64,000 nt of DNA, taken from positions 1 to 64,000 of the forward strand of contig MLAK01000600.1 in the NCBI GenBank assembly GCA_001839685.1. The letters are read 5' to 3'. Every line of letters begins with the position of its first letter. The stretch's first letter is position 1. Both the position numbers and the translations under genes were made by a program. This stretch comes from Tritrichomonas foetus (taxonomy: Eukaryota; Parabasalia; Tritrichomonadida; Tritrichomonadidae). Below are positions 26,970-38,400 of the stretch, piece by piece. The notes below the pieces were generated by a model, which did not search any database, was not told the origin of the DNA, and saw nothing but the letters and a program-made list of their open reading frames with translations.

Positions 26970-29900
26970 CTATAATAATTCCACAATTCCTTCTTGGTAT
27001 CCATCAGTCTTCATCATGTATTCCATTTCACGTTCCTTCTGCTTCTTCTTAATTAATATAACGATCATCAAAATAGTAATAATTGCAACAAGTACAATTA
27101 CACCAGCAATGATGCAATAAAACAGGATATCAGAAAGTGGTTCATTTTTTTTCTTTCCTGAATTGTTATTGTGTTTAGATAACGCTAAAAGACATGTATC
27201 ACCGTTTTCATTGATTATGCATTCACCTTCAAAATCTGGATTGGTTTTCTCAAGAATTGGGATCCATTCACTGCAATCATTGAAAAGTGTGCCACATATT
27301 AATGTCATATTTGCAATATCCAATATTTCAATAGATTCATCATTTTGCTCCATAGTAATACTTGATGATGGTTTTGGAACTGTTGTTGTATCCAAATTAA
27401 GATAAACAGAATCGGGTTGAGAAATCATGAATGTTAGTTTGGCGTTTTGGAGTTCCAAATTTAGAGTTGAAAGAAGAGAATTTTTCTTGATTTTCAGAGA
27501 ATTGGTTACAACAATATTTTTATCTGTTGACAGCTTGGAATTTTTATGGAGAAACAAATCTTTGGTAATCAATTTATTGAATGAACTCCTTTTTATTCCT
27601 AGTAGTGATTCTGAACTAGAGATTTTAGAATCTCTGTAAATATTAAAACTGTCCATAACGAGTTCAGATGCGTCCAAATCAATGTAAAGGTGACTATTCA
27701 TTATATTAATGTTATAAATTGTAAGCTTTTCCATCTTATTGTCATTCAAAATATGTATTTTTGAAGAAGTTGTAGCTAATAAATTGATTGGAATTTCATC
27801 AGAATAGATCCTTAAGTTAGGATTATATTGGGTGTGTATACCAAAGATTGCGGTACCGAATGGGCGATCAGAAATCACAAATGTTGTATCAGTTTTTGTT
27901 GCAGAAAGGAAGACTTCTGCATTTGAGCGGCCCGTTCCAGACAATTCAATTATCTGATGAAGAACTTTTAATAAATATAATGATTCAGAAGATTCTGTCA
28001 AAATCAAATTATTTCCTTCAAGGAGGCCACTAGAAGTGAAAATGATGTGATCACTTTGCGTAATTCCAAGTCCAACAAATTCAGGTTCTTCGGAGTCTTG
28101 ATCAGGAAGTGGAAGAGGAAACATTGTCTGTGTCGGAAAAGGCGTGATAATTTCTGTTCCTGTTGGTGAAGGGGTCGGTGCTTTTGTAGGTTTCTGAGTT
28201 TTTGATGATTCACTCGAAGAAGATGATGATGTGGACGAACTTGGTGAGTTCTCTGAAACACTTGGTGAAATATCACTTTCAAATTCTGATGAAAGAGTCG
28301 CCGTAGCAAAGAAATCATGGTCTAATTGAGTTTCAGAGTAATGAGTGATTTCATCAGTTTGTGATATATTAGGTTTAATTAGAGGATATTTTCCATTCAA
28401 AGAAAGCTTGCCGTTCTCGCATAAAACATCGAATATTGGATGTGCTCCAAATTCATCTATACCAGAGATAAAATTCAAATGCTCTGATGATAATTGGCAC
28501 AATTGAGGATGTTTGAATTGGAAAATTGGGAATTCCTTCTTATATAAAAATTCTTGATAAACTTCTTCTTCACCTAAAATAGATTCTCCTTCAAAAATAA
28601 TATTAATATTTTTCGGGAAATCTGTAACATCCTCACTACTTTCAATGTTTGGGAAACCATCAAGTGACCAATAAAGGTTGATCAATGTAGAATCAAAAAA
28701 TGTGACAGAATTCACTTTAGAGTTCCCATATGCATTTAGTTCTTCGCTAATATTAACATTATTAAAAGATGCTTCACATCCTGACATAAAAGTAGCATTA
28801 TGAATGACAACACGACTTTTTGGATCTATTTTTTCTGTCTTTCTATATTCATAATTCATCCCAGATTTTCCATAGAAGGAGGCTTCACTAATATGAGTCA
28901 CTTTATATTCAAATTCTAATCCAGGTTGGTTCCATGGATTGTATATATAATACTTCATATTTAACAGCTTGTTAATCTTCATAGGAATGGAAAACATTGT
29001 ATTATTCGGTGAATCTATTTGAATGGTACAATCATACAAACTATTGAATGGAAACGGTAATGACTGAGTAAGGAATTTAACATCTTTACCACTTGTTAGT
29101 GTTAAATCAAGTGGATTTGTAATTATGCCAAAATTTTGGTGAACTTTAATTAATTTACTATTTGTTATCATCTTAAAAGGCGCAACATGCGTGAGACTTT
29201 CTTCATTATAAAAATTCTCTTCGTAGTTCATGTCAACAATATCACTATCCACTTTGTGAGAGATAATGGTCAAATTAACTGGGCATGGAAATTGAATAGT
29301 ATATGTTTTACTGGATCCAATTTCATACTTATCTTCATGAAGATAATAATGATAATCCATTGAAAAGAGATACAATGTAAGCTCATTATGATATTCAGGT
29401 AATGGTAAAAGTTTCTGCGCAACAAAAACAGTCGAAATGTGTTTTGTTTTGGATAAATTTATTTCATTGCCATTAATAGAAGAAAAGTTTCTCAAGTTGA
29501 GTTCCTCAACATTCAGTTGTCCTTTTACTTCAAGTTTAATATTATTTAAGGTTAAACTTTTCAATTTGTGACAAAATTGAGCAGTTGAAGGGTAACTATA
29601 CGATATGTGTGTTGGATAAAAACTGGTAATTTGAATATGATCATTTTCAAAAATTTCATTCTCAAAGTTTAGCACTGGAGAACTTTCCTTATTGCATATA
29701 ACAACATTTAAAGTGATATTTTTATCAAATATATATTTGGATAAATCAGATTCACTGCCAAATTCAAAGTCACAATGAAAATATACATCATGAACACCTT
29801 CCATTTTCTGGCATAGAGTAATTTCCATATCAGGAATTGGTGTTTTGACATAAACAACAATAGAACTGAAATCATTATCATAGATTGTATCAAAATAATG

Positions 29901-32900
29901 CCTTTGGAATCCAATTGTTGTTGGATAAGGTTCTGCCCAAATTACTCCCATTCCGCTAAAACTAAGTAAGTTATTTGTTAAACAATTAATTACAGGCCAC
30001 TTTTGTTTGATGAATTTTTGAATAAGAGGATCTCTGAAAGGAAGATGAACATCCATGATGATATATAGGTAATAACCAAATTCGAATTTATCGTTGTCAA
30101 ATTGCTGCAAAAATGAAATCGACGAAAATCCATCTAGATTGATGTAATGAGTCATGAAAAAAGTAGGTTTCCTAGAACCTGGAATCATATTCGTAATGGC
30201 CACTTCTAAGTGGGGCTGTCTCAAAGTGAAATTAGTTATAGAGAATAGAGTTAACTTAGTGATTGCAATTCTGGCATTAAGCAGCTGATCCTGATAAGCA
30301 AAATAAATATTATCCCCACCAGTATTTGAAATGAAATTTGATGTAATGATAACATTTTCTTTCAATGCTAGAAAAGTATTACCTTCTTCAACAGATTTGA
30401 AATAGACAGGAATATTTGGTGATGAAATAGAAATTTTGGATTTTGAAATTGATGGAACATAAACTAAATAATCATCTGGGTCGTTGTTATTGGGCCAATC
30501 TCCACCAAAATATATATGTGAGTTTGGTAAAACATGTAAATCAACTTTCATAACTTCATCAAAATCTGTTCCATTGCAACTAAGATAAATTTCATCTATG
30601 ACGTAGAGTGGAATGAGCCGTAAGTGATCGAATTTAATTGTGAGTTTATTTTCAATTTTAATAAAATGCTCATCGAGTGAAACAAATGATGATTTATGTG
30701 GTGATAATGTGAAATACCCATCAAGATGATTTTGGAAATTCAATTTGGATTCACTTATTGGTTGAAATTCACTATCTAAATAACATTCATTCGTAACGTT
30801 AAATTCTTTGAATCCAAATATCAGAAAATCGGATTCTAAAACAGAAGCTGATGCAGATGAATTTATAAATGATTTGTCGACTCTACATTTAGTTGCATAC
30901 AAAGATCCAAATCTAAAAATATTACCATTTTCTCTATACAATTGCAAATTCTGGAAATACGTTTTAGTATCTTGAAAGTTAACAATTTCGGATTTCTTTG
31001 AATCTAGTTTTAATCCTGCATTTTCTCCAATTCCCGTGATGTTTACTGTTCGACCATTGATGTTTCCAAGTGATACTGTCGCTGATCCATCTGCAATGAA
31101 TAACGTAACAGTTCCATTCGTTTTTTCTAAGTAAGGATTTACATTTTCGTACGACATTCTCGCAAATCCAAGTGGGCAAATTTTGTCACATTTTTCACCT
31201 TCACAAACACAAACATTCATAGAAAACTTCAGGTTACCTTCACCAATTGGGATAAACAGATCAGGATCAGAAAAGTATTCATCCATTGTAATTTCAACAT
31301 CAAGTAGGTAATGGTAAAAAGTGAGTGGATTAGTGACTTTTCCCCAGTGTGAAAGCATTAATTTCAAATTAGAAGTGAGTGTTGGATGATTAAAACGAAT
31401 CACATTAACATGTGAATTCGTGATATATGAGATACATTTCAAGTATAATTGTTTATCAATATTTAGTTCAAAAGAATTAATTAATTCAGTCGGATAAAAA
31501 TAAGAAATATTGTTACAAATTAAATTAACTTGTTCATATTGTACAATAAAATCTGTTAATTCACTTGAAGAGAAATTAAAAGTATGAATTGATCCAATAC
31601 TTCTTTCTAAAATATGAGATAGGATTAAATCATCGCCACCAGTCACTTTGTTATTGAAAAAGTTTATGTGAAATTCAATGGTGTCATCTATTGAACAATC
31701 TTGGAAGGTAATTTGTGGAATGTTGAATGAAATATTATTATTGAATTGTAAGCCTGTTATTTGAATGAATTTAATGAATTTATTATTTTTTTCGATTCCA
31801 AAATTTAAATTGGAAATCTTGACATTTTTCCCAATTATCAGATCTAAATTCACATCTCGGTTAGAAATATTGAAATTAGAAAAGTTAGCATTATCAATTG
31901 ATTTATCAATTGTTAAAGAAATATTTTCTACTCCTTCGGTATAATATTGGAAGAGTTTTGAGAACTCATCTACTTTGATACCAACATCACAAATTGTGTT
32001 GGTAACACAAAAATAGAGTGGAATTTTGCTAGGTGGTGAAAGTTTGAGATAAATAATGGAAACTTCATCTTTAGAAACAAAATCCAAAGTTATGGCATTT
32101 ATATCAGAAAACCCATGAAGGAATTTTCCTCGAGTATTGATATAACTTGTGAATTTGTGAGTATATATGTTAAAATTATTAATCATACATAATTCATATT
32201 GGTTATTACTTAAAATAGCTTTTAAATCTTCATCAGTTGGTGACTTATCGAAATCAATCACAAAATGGATTGTAGTTAACGTTTTGTAATTTGTTGTATA
32301 TTTATTGAAATTAATTGTTGAAGAACCACCTTTTCCAATACAAAATTGAATAGGAATATAACTTACTGATTGAGCGTGAGTATATTCTTCTCCTTTTAAA
32401 TCAATCCATGAACTATTCAACATGAAATTTCCTGTTAAAGCTGAGATATGAATAGCTATTCGTTTATCATCAATTAACGTATCAATACATAGAAATTTTG
32501 ATGGAAATGCTGATGATTTTGAAACTTCTGTTGAAGCAGCAATTTTGCCAATTATTTTGGTATTGTCTTGATATAAAATCAAAGATGAAACTTCTGTGAA
32601 TTCTCCAGAAATTGGAATAATTGAAGTATGTGTATGAATTGTCGTGGAAATGTTGCTTTGAATTTTAAATATTTCAACTTCAGGAAAATCAGTTGTAAAA
32701 CTAATTTCTGTGGGATTAATGATCGTTATTATTGGAATTTCACTTACTTTGGTCGAGTTATTTTGGATTTGGAGCTTGATTGGATTGATGCAATTCAGAA
32801 TAATTTCTTCTTTCCATTGAACTTTTTGTGAGCCCTCAGTCGAAATAATCGTAATGTAGTCATCGTTGTTTAAGGTTATTGTTGAATCTGCTGTTAAATT

Positions 32901-33176
32901 GACTTTTTTTTCTGATACAATTTCGATATCTTGAGATTCGATTATGTCTAATTGAAGAAGATCCTGGAAATGTCTGGCATCGATATTTCCCTGATAACTA
33001 GAAAAGCCGAATGTTATAAGAAAAAGAAAGAGCATAATAAAAATTTTTGTATTTGAATATTTGTGAAAAAGCTCGATACCATGGTTTTTGAAATTAAGGT
33101 CATTCAAAAGTTGGAGAATTTTTGACTTACGTGATTTCAAAATTGAATATGAAGTTGGGTTTTTTTCTGAAACCAT
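26970..33176 (-). CDS. very large predicted single-pass surface protein
   Basis: Predicted 2068-residue membrane protein of unknown function. A hydrophobic segment at residues ~44-62 (IFIMLFLFLITFGFSSYQG) follows a ~43-residue basic N-terminal region and may act as a signal peptide or anchor. The long ectodomain is strand-rich, with many Asn-X-Ser/Thr sites and short repeated beta-solenoid-like turns. It has few cysteines, apart from a cluster CVCEGEKCDKIC near 660. A Ser/Thr/Pro stalk (SSSSTSSSSSSESSKTQKP) lies near 1640. The C terminus has one strong membrane helix (IIAGVIVLVAIITILMIVIL), then a basic tail ending in Leu-Leu. Initiator-like TCACTTTTCATT just upstream supports the ATG at 33176; an alternative ATG at 33035 would give a conventional signal peptide. 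Adhesion or surface-coat functions are guesses. Confidence 0.75.
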   Translation of the reverse strand: MVSEKNPTSYSILKSRKSKILQLLNDLNFKNHGIELFHKYSNTKIFIMLFLFLITFGFSSYQGNIDARHFQDLLQLDIIESQDIEIVSEKKVNLTADSTITLNNDDYITIISTEGSQKVQWKEEIILNCINPIKLQIQNNSTKVSEIPIITIINPTEISFTTDFPEVEIFKIQSNISTTIHTHTSIIPISGEFTEVSSLILYQDNTKIIGKIAASTEVSKSSAFPSKFLCIDTLIDDKRIAIHISALTGNFMLNSSWIDLKGEEYTHAQSVSYIPIQFCIGKGGSSTINFNKYTTNYKTLTTIHFVIDFDKSPTDEDLKAILSNNQYELCMINNFNIYTHKFTSYINTRGKFLHGFSDINAITLDFVSKDEVSIIYLKLSPPSKIPLYFCVTNTICDVGIKVDEFSKLFQYYTEGVENISLTIDKSIDNANFSNFNISNRDVNLDLIIGKNVKISNLNFGIEKNNKFIKFIQITGLQFNNNISFNIPQITFQDCSIDDTIEFHINFFNNKVTGGDDLILSHILERSIGSIHTFNFSSSELTDFIVQYEQVNLICNNISYFYPTELINSFELNIDKQLYLKCISYITNSHVNVIRFNHPTLTSNLKLMLSHWGKVTNPLTFYHYLLDVEITMDEYFSDPDLFIPIGEGNLKFSMNVCVCEGEKCDKICPLGFARMSYENVNPYLEKTNGTVTLFIADGSATVSLGNINGRTVNITGIGENAGLKLDSKKSEIVNFQDTKTYFQNLQLYRENGNIFRFGSLYATKCRVDKSFINSSASASVLESDFLIFGFKEFNVTNECYLDSEFQPISESKLNFQNHLDGYFTLSPHKSSFVSLDEHFIKIENKLTIKFDHLRLIPLYVIDEIYLSCNGTDFDEVMKVDLHVLPNSHIYFGGDWPNNNDPDDYLVYVPSISKSKISISSPNIPVYFKSVEEGNTFLALKENVIITSNFISNTGGDNIYFAYQDQLLNARIAITKLTLFSITNFTLRQPHLEVAITNMIPGSRKPTFFMTHYINLDGFSSISFLQQFDNDKFEFGYYLYIIMDVHLPFRDPLIQKFIKQKWPVINCLTNNLLSFSGMGVIWAEPYPTTIGFQRHYFDTIYDNDFSSIVVYVKTPIPDMEITLCQKMEGVHDVYFHCDFEFGSESDLSKYIFDKNITLNVVICNKESSPVLNFENEIFENDHIQITSFYPTHISYSYPSTAQFCHKLKSLTLNNIKLEVKGQLNVEELNLRNFSSINGNEINLSKTKHISTVFVAQKLLPLPEYHNELTLYLFSMDYHYYLHEDKYEIGSSKTYTIQFPCPVNLTIISHKVDSDIVDMNYEENFYNEESLTHVAPFKMITNSKLIKVHQNFGIITNPLDLTLTSGKDVKFLTQSLPFPFNSLYDCTIQIDSPNNTMFSIPMKINKLLNMKYYIYNPWNQPGLEFEYKVTHISEASFYGKSGMNYEYRKTEKIDPKSRVVIHNATFMSGCEASFNNVNISEELNAYGNSKVNSVTFFDSTLINLYWSLDGFPNIESSEDVTDFPKNINIIFEGESILGEEEVYQEFLYKKEFPIFQFKHPQLCQLSSEHLNFISGIDEFGAHPIFDVLCENGKLSLNGKYPLIKPNISQTDEITHYSETQLDHDFFATATLSSEFESDISPSVSENSPSSSTSSSSSSESSKTQKPTKAPTPSPTGTEIITPFPTQTMFPLPLPDQDSEEPEFVGLGITQSDHIIFTSSGLLEGNNLILTESSESLYLLKVLHQIIELSGTGRSNAEVFLSATKTDTTFVISDRPFGTAIFGIHTQYNPNLRIYSDEIPINLLATTSSKIHILNDNKMEKLTIYNINIMNSHLYIDLDASELVMDSFNIYRDSKISSSESLLGIKRSSFNKLITKDLFLHKNSKLSTDKNIVVTNSLKIKKNSLLSTLNLELQNAKLTFMISQPDSVYLNLDTTTVPKPSSSITMEQNDESIEILDIANMTLICGTLFNDCSEWIPILEKTNPDFEGECIINENGDTCLLALSKHNNNSGKKKNEPLSDILFYCIIAGVIVLVAIITILMIVILIKKKQKEREMEYMMKTDGYQEGIVELL

Positions 33177-33189
33177 GGCTAAATAAGCA

Positions 33190-33201
33190 ATGAAAAGTGA
33201 A
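33190..33201 (-). promoter_or_regulatory. paired initiator-like elements (TCACT, TCATT)
   Basis: The minus strand reads TCACTTTTCATT. Both halves match TCA-pyrimidine-A/T and lie 14-25 bases upstream of the ATG at 33176. Confidence 0.5.
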
Positions 33202-33814
33202 AATTCGATGACTTTTGAATATGTTATCTTGAACGACTTATCATGATTATTCTCCCTTACAATAACAGAAGTTTTATCAATAAATCAGCTTGATTATTTT
33301 GTATTTGATGATGAAATAATCATTGGTGATATCTACCAAAATTGATCATTCCTCACAATTGCTTTTGATCACAATTTGATCTTCCTCACTGTGTAATTTC
33401 CTCAAAATACTTGTAATATTACGTTATTCCATATAAAAACATGTTTTTTCATTTAATATATATCTTTTTTTCATATATATCTTTTTTAACCTATTTCCTT
33501 GTTTCGTCGTTTTAGTGATTGAACTAATTCTATTGGTAAAAATCAAATACTATAAGCTATATTAAAAACTATAAGTCAATTTTATTAATATCGTTGTTGT
33601 TGTTGTTTCATCAAATACATTAATTTCCTATTTTTTTGATTCCCAATGAAGAAAAATGATGATAGATCTCGCTATATTTGTGAAATTTTTGATCATCAAT
33701 GCTTGCTAATTCACAAATTATCAAATTGAGTCAATTGTGTTGAGTCATTAGATAATTATACAAAGCTATTCTTATGAATTCGTTCCTGGATGGTAAACTT
33801 TTGACAAAGATTCT
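33202..33814. other. AT-rich intergenic region
   Basis: Spacer between two minus-strand genes, with TATATATCTTTTTT-type runs near 33460-33490 and a GTT microsatellite near 33592-33608. Nothing coding is seen. Confidence 0.4.
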
Positions 33815-35260
33815 TTATCTACTTTCTAGTCCTTGTAAGATGCTCTGATATATTTTGAATAATATTGAAAGTGTATTATTCAAGTTAATGTCATTTTTAT
33901 TTGATAGCGTCATCATGACATTACTTCCATCATTTTCTTCAAATTGATTAAAGACAATTTTTTGTTCACCTATAACAATTGAGCTCTCAAATATTATTGT
34001 AAGTGCATTTATTACTCTCGGGAAAAATTCAAGTTGAACATTACTTTGTAAATAATCAAGCAGTAATTCGATAATATTGCATTTCACTATCTTTTCAAAG
34101 CAGTCTGGACATTTGGTTTCAATAACACCGCATAAGCATTGTATGCAATCGTTGCTCATATTAAATTGATAATTTGATAAAGATAAAGATATAGTTTCAT
34201 ACAGTCCATGTTGAATTAAATATCTTGAATATTCTGGTATAATTTTAACCATCATTTCAATTGCCCAACAAGAAATTTGCACTAAATCTTCGTTTTGAAA
34301 AAGATCTATAAAATATTGAAAGTTGATTGTAAGAGGTATATTTTGAGCAATTAATTGAACTATACACCAAATTGCAGGAACTGCCAAATTTTGATCATCC
34401 AGAACAAGACAATTAAATATAAGTGAATAAGCATTATATTTCTGAAATAAATCATTCCATTTATCTGGAATAATTTTTAATAAATTGTTAATTGTTTGTA
34501 CTAAATGACAACCTGACTCTTTCCCACATTCACTCCAAATACTACATACAAATTTAAAAAGATTTTCTGCATCTACAGCTTCCATTTTCATTTGTGAGAT
34601 CGACCTAATCAATTTGCAGCAGATTGGCTTTATATTAACAAATGAAACAAGACGAATTATTTTTTCGACTAAACATTCACCTTGCTGAAAGAATAAATGA
34701 AATGTTTGTTTACAGCCTTCGATTGAAAAACTCGAGATGCAATTTAAACAAAGAAATACTGGAATTAATGGAAAATTTTCATCAGGAGGATTATCGAGAA
34801 ATGCGATAACCAGTTTATATAAAACGTCAATGACATTATTTTTTTGAGAAATAATAAAATTGCCAAGTTGCTTCTTAGGGGATGTAAATATATGAGATAA
34901 AAGTTCTAGAGTTTTAATCATCAAATTGCGTGGTGAATTATATTGTAAGCAAGTAATAAAAAGACCACAAACGTGATAATTAATAAAATCAATACTATAT
35001 AAAATTGGCTGATATTGGCTATATTCGCACAAACATTCCAAAAGATGGTACATGTCTTCTTGGTTTCCATCTTTCCATGACATTTCCATTTTTCTATAAA
35101 CAATTGGTAATTTAATAAATTTGATATTTTTTAGGTTTTCATTTTCTGGGGATGAAACTTGTTTTGGAGGTTCTTCTATATCAAATTCTGATGAATAAAA
35201 TCTCTCCGAAACGATTTTTTCCAAAAGTCGAGAATACTTATAAGGAAGGGATCCAATCAT
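33815..35260 (-). CDS. armadillo/HEAT-like helical repeat protein
   Basis: Predicted 481-residue all-helical protein. Repeated ~40-residue helical hairpins (e.g. YETISLSLSNYQ; NIIELLLDYLQSN; AVPAIWCIVQLIAQNI) suggest an ARM-type solenoid similar to importin-alpha-like proteins. I see no importin-beta-binding basic N terminus and no clear Trp-Asn NLS-binding ladder, so importin alpha itself is not supported. No signal or membrane segment is present. The frame begins at a TTG (35296); the first ATG is at 35260. The role is unknown, probably protein-protein interaction. Confidence 0.65.
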   Translation of the reverse strand: MIGSLPYKYSRLLEKIVSERFYSSEFDIEEPPKQVSSPENENLKNIKFIKLPIVYRKMEMSWKDGNQEDMYHLLECLCEYSQYQPILYSIDFINYHVCGLFITCLQYNSPRNLMIKTLELLSHIFTSPKKQLGNFIISQKNNVIDVLYKLVIAFLDNPPDENFPLIPVFLCLNCISSFSIEGCKQTFHLFFQQGECLVEKIIRLVSFVNIKPICCKLIRSISQMKMEAVDAENLFKFVCSIWSECGKESGCHLVQTINNLLKIIPDKWNDLFQKYNAYSLIFNCLVLDDQNLAVPAIWCIVQLIAQNIPLTINFQYFIDLFQNEDLVQISCWAIEMMVKIIPEYSRYLIQHGLYETISLSLSNYQFNMSNDCIQCLCGVIETKCPDCFEKIVKCNIIELLLDYLQSNVQLEFFPRVINALTIIFESSIVIGEQKIVFNQFEENDGSNVMMTLSNKNDINLNNTLSILFKIYQSILQGLESR

Positions 35261-35473
35261 CTGAAATGGATATCCATCAATTACAGAAAAATTCAATAGG
35301 AAGAATAATTCACGAAGATAATTCGCTATTTTCGAAGATTTTGTGAAAGATTATTGATAATAAAAAATAATTATTGATAATTAAAAAAAATAATACATAA
35401 ATAAATAAAAAAAATAAAATTGTAGATCTTTCCGTGCAAGATAGTTAATTATTTTAATATATATTACAAACAT

Positions 35474-38400
35474 CTATAAAAACGGTACTTTTTCTTCATT
35501 TTGAATGCGTGGCTTCATTGGGGCGAAGCATTGTTTCTTGATAAATACAAACTGTATAAACAGAATGAATGCAAGCAGACCAAACATGAATATAGTTCCT
35601 AAGTAACTAAGGAATGATTTTCTAGCCAATAAATTCGTTGATGAATTTTTTTGAGTGGCTTTTGCTTTTGGAGAAGCAGAATTGTTTTCCATAACTTGAT
35701 TAGGTGAAAAAATTTCCAAAGTTAAAACTAAATCAGGATTTCTTTGTGATGCTTCGTAAAATTCCATGTATATAAAACTGCCAGCTGTATATTTTTCATT
35801 TTCTCTTGGATCAAAAATAAAATCATTGGTGGTCTTTAAAGATATAAAGTTGATGAATTTACCACCAAATTTTGGAATTTGATTTTGGCCAATAGTCAAG
35901 TGGCATAATGATCCATTTGTTAACAATATATGAATTTTTAAAGCTTGAGATTCTTTGAGTTTAGGAAACTCAAAACGTACAAATGTTGGTGTTCGAGATT
36001 TCAGTTTTATTGTTGTGTCCTTTAGTCTTAATTGAGTGACAGGACTCGCACAATGAATTCCAGTTTTATCTGGAGGGCAATAACATTTATCGCTTTTTTG
36101 ATTACAGTCAGTTCCACAAACAGGATAGCACTTAGGGACTTTTTTGAAAGGTAGTTTAACAGGATTCATTTTAGTATTATGATGATCAAATGGTCCATTA
36201 ATAGCTAAAGAAAAATGAACTTTTTCTGGTATAGATAATTTTGGACATCGAATTTGAATTTGATATTCACCATGGATGGGATTTTCAATTATTGTTCTTT
36301 CAACTGTTGCATGTGATTCTTCATATTCGCACATATTTCCATAAAGGATTGTTTTATTAGGCGTAATTACAATTAAATCAAGATCAGCAAAAATTGGAAT
36401 TAAAGACTTAGAATCAAGTGGAGGATCAAGCCAGCACAGAGTGATTGTTAATAAGTTTTCTTTTCCTTTAAATTCTTTCTCTCTTTGAGGTATTGAAATG
36501 GTTGTATAAATATGATCTGATGATGAAATTTCTTTATAATCAATAATTCTTAATCCAAAATGAGGTGAGTTTTCGTCAAGGATTAAAGAATTAGCTAAGT
36601 GAATGGATCCAAATCCTGATTCAAGGGTTGGCTGAACGACATTATGGGATGTAATTCGTGAAGCCGAATTAATAAGTAATGCTTTAATTGTTGGTGATCT
36701 TAAGAAAAGTGAATCTTTAGGATTTTTCTTACAACTTGGGTAAAAGCCATCTTTAAAATATTGATTTAATAATGTGGCTGCACCTGCGGCTGCTGGTGTT
36801 GCCATTGATGTTCCTGATTTACTCACAAGTCCAAGAAGGGTGCATTCACTGACAATTGCTTTAGATTGCGTTCCTTTTGCACTGACGGAATCATCACCAG
36901 GTGCTAAAATTTCAGGCTTAAGTAAACCAAAATTTGTTGGTCCAATCGAATTTACATCACCTAAAACATCATTTAGTCCATTGTAAGTAAAATTCACATT
37001 TATTGTCACAATTTCATCATAATCCAAACTTGTAACTGAAAAAACAGGAATATTTGTAATTGGATTACATGTTTCATATAATTGATTTACCAAATCTTCT
37101 TTAATAAAGACAGCAGAGCCATTCTTCCGATATAAAGTTCTTATACTATTACAATAATTAAAAGAACCTTCAGAAATGTAAACAAAATTATTTTCATAAT
37201 TTGTCGCATTAGTGTAGAATCTAACAATTTTCTTTTGTTGGAAGGTTAAGAGTTTCTTTACATCAGTCATAAAAGATAGAAATGATTTAGAAAATGGTAA
37301 ATTGATGATTTTTTGAGTAGAATTTTTGGTCTCTGAATATAGGAAATAAAGATCATGATAGCCATTATCGAGATTTTTTAATTGAGGAATTCCTATACTC
37401 CCAACAGCAATTACATTTTTTGAATTTGCTGGAGTAAATATCTTAAATCTCTTTCGAGTATTTCCAGCACCAAAAAAGAAAGAAACAGATGGTGTTTCAT
37501 AACCAATTCGATCAAACAAAGATCTAACTTTTTTAGTCGTTGGAGGAAATCCCCAACTATTCGAAAAAATTGAAGAATTTAATTTTAAAGCAATTTGTAG
37601 AACAGCTTTAAATGAATAATCAGGTGTTAAAACAGTTGGATTAGATTCATAACCAGCATCAACAAAGAAAAGTTTAGCTTCGGGTGCAATACCATTATAT
37701 AAAGATGCACTACATTGCTCACAAAATGATTTTCCAGCTATAACTCCACTAACATGAGTTCCGTGACCATTATTTCCATCATAAGCATCAGCGATTGCTT
37801 CATACCTTACAATTTTTCGATGGTTTAAATTAGTCATATTAATTGGAACTTTTACTTTAGAATCATGAAAAAAACAATGTCGATGATCAACTCCACTATC
37901 AACAATAGAAACAATTTCTTTTTGACCTTGAATTCCTTTTTCATAAAATGGTTGAATTGGAACAAGGCGATTTTTATTTTCATAATGAAGTTGAAATTCT
38001 TCTGCTTGAACAACACCTTTTGACCAACGATTTAAGACTTTAGCATCTGGTAAAATAGTGACAGAACGAATGTAATGAGTATTTTTATTTGGATACTCTT
38101 TGGAAATATAAAAATTATCATAATAATGATGTGAATTTGGAGGAATGTAAAAATCATTTGATTCAATTAAATAATTAACTTCTCCTCCTGATGATAAAAG
38201 TTGTGAACCATCTTTTTCAGAGGCTGGTATCAATTTGAAAGAAGAATTTGATGATATTTTTTCAACTTTATTTCCTGTTAAAAATGCACAGATCCATTTA
38301 TTTGTGACAAAATTTGATGTTTTTAAGGATAAATTTAAATCTTGTAAAAATGATTTATTTTTACAATAAATATAATACCATCCTTCAGATGTTATTTCCT

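Noticed and set aside
33815..35260. Importin alpha
   Set aside because: ARM-like repeats are plausible, but the basic importin-beta-binding N terminus and the Trp-Asn ladder are not seen.
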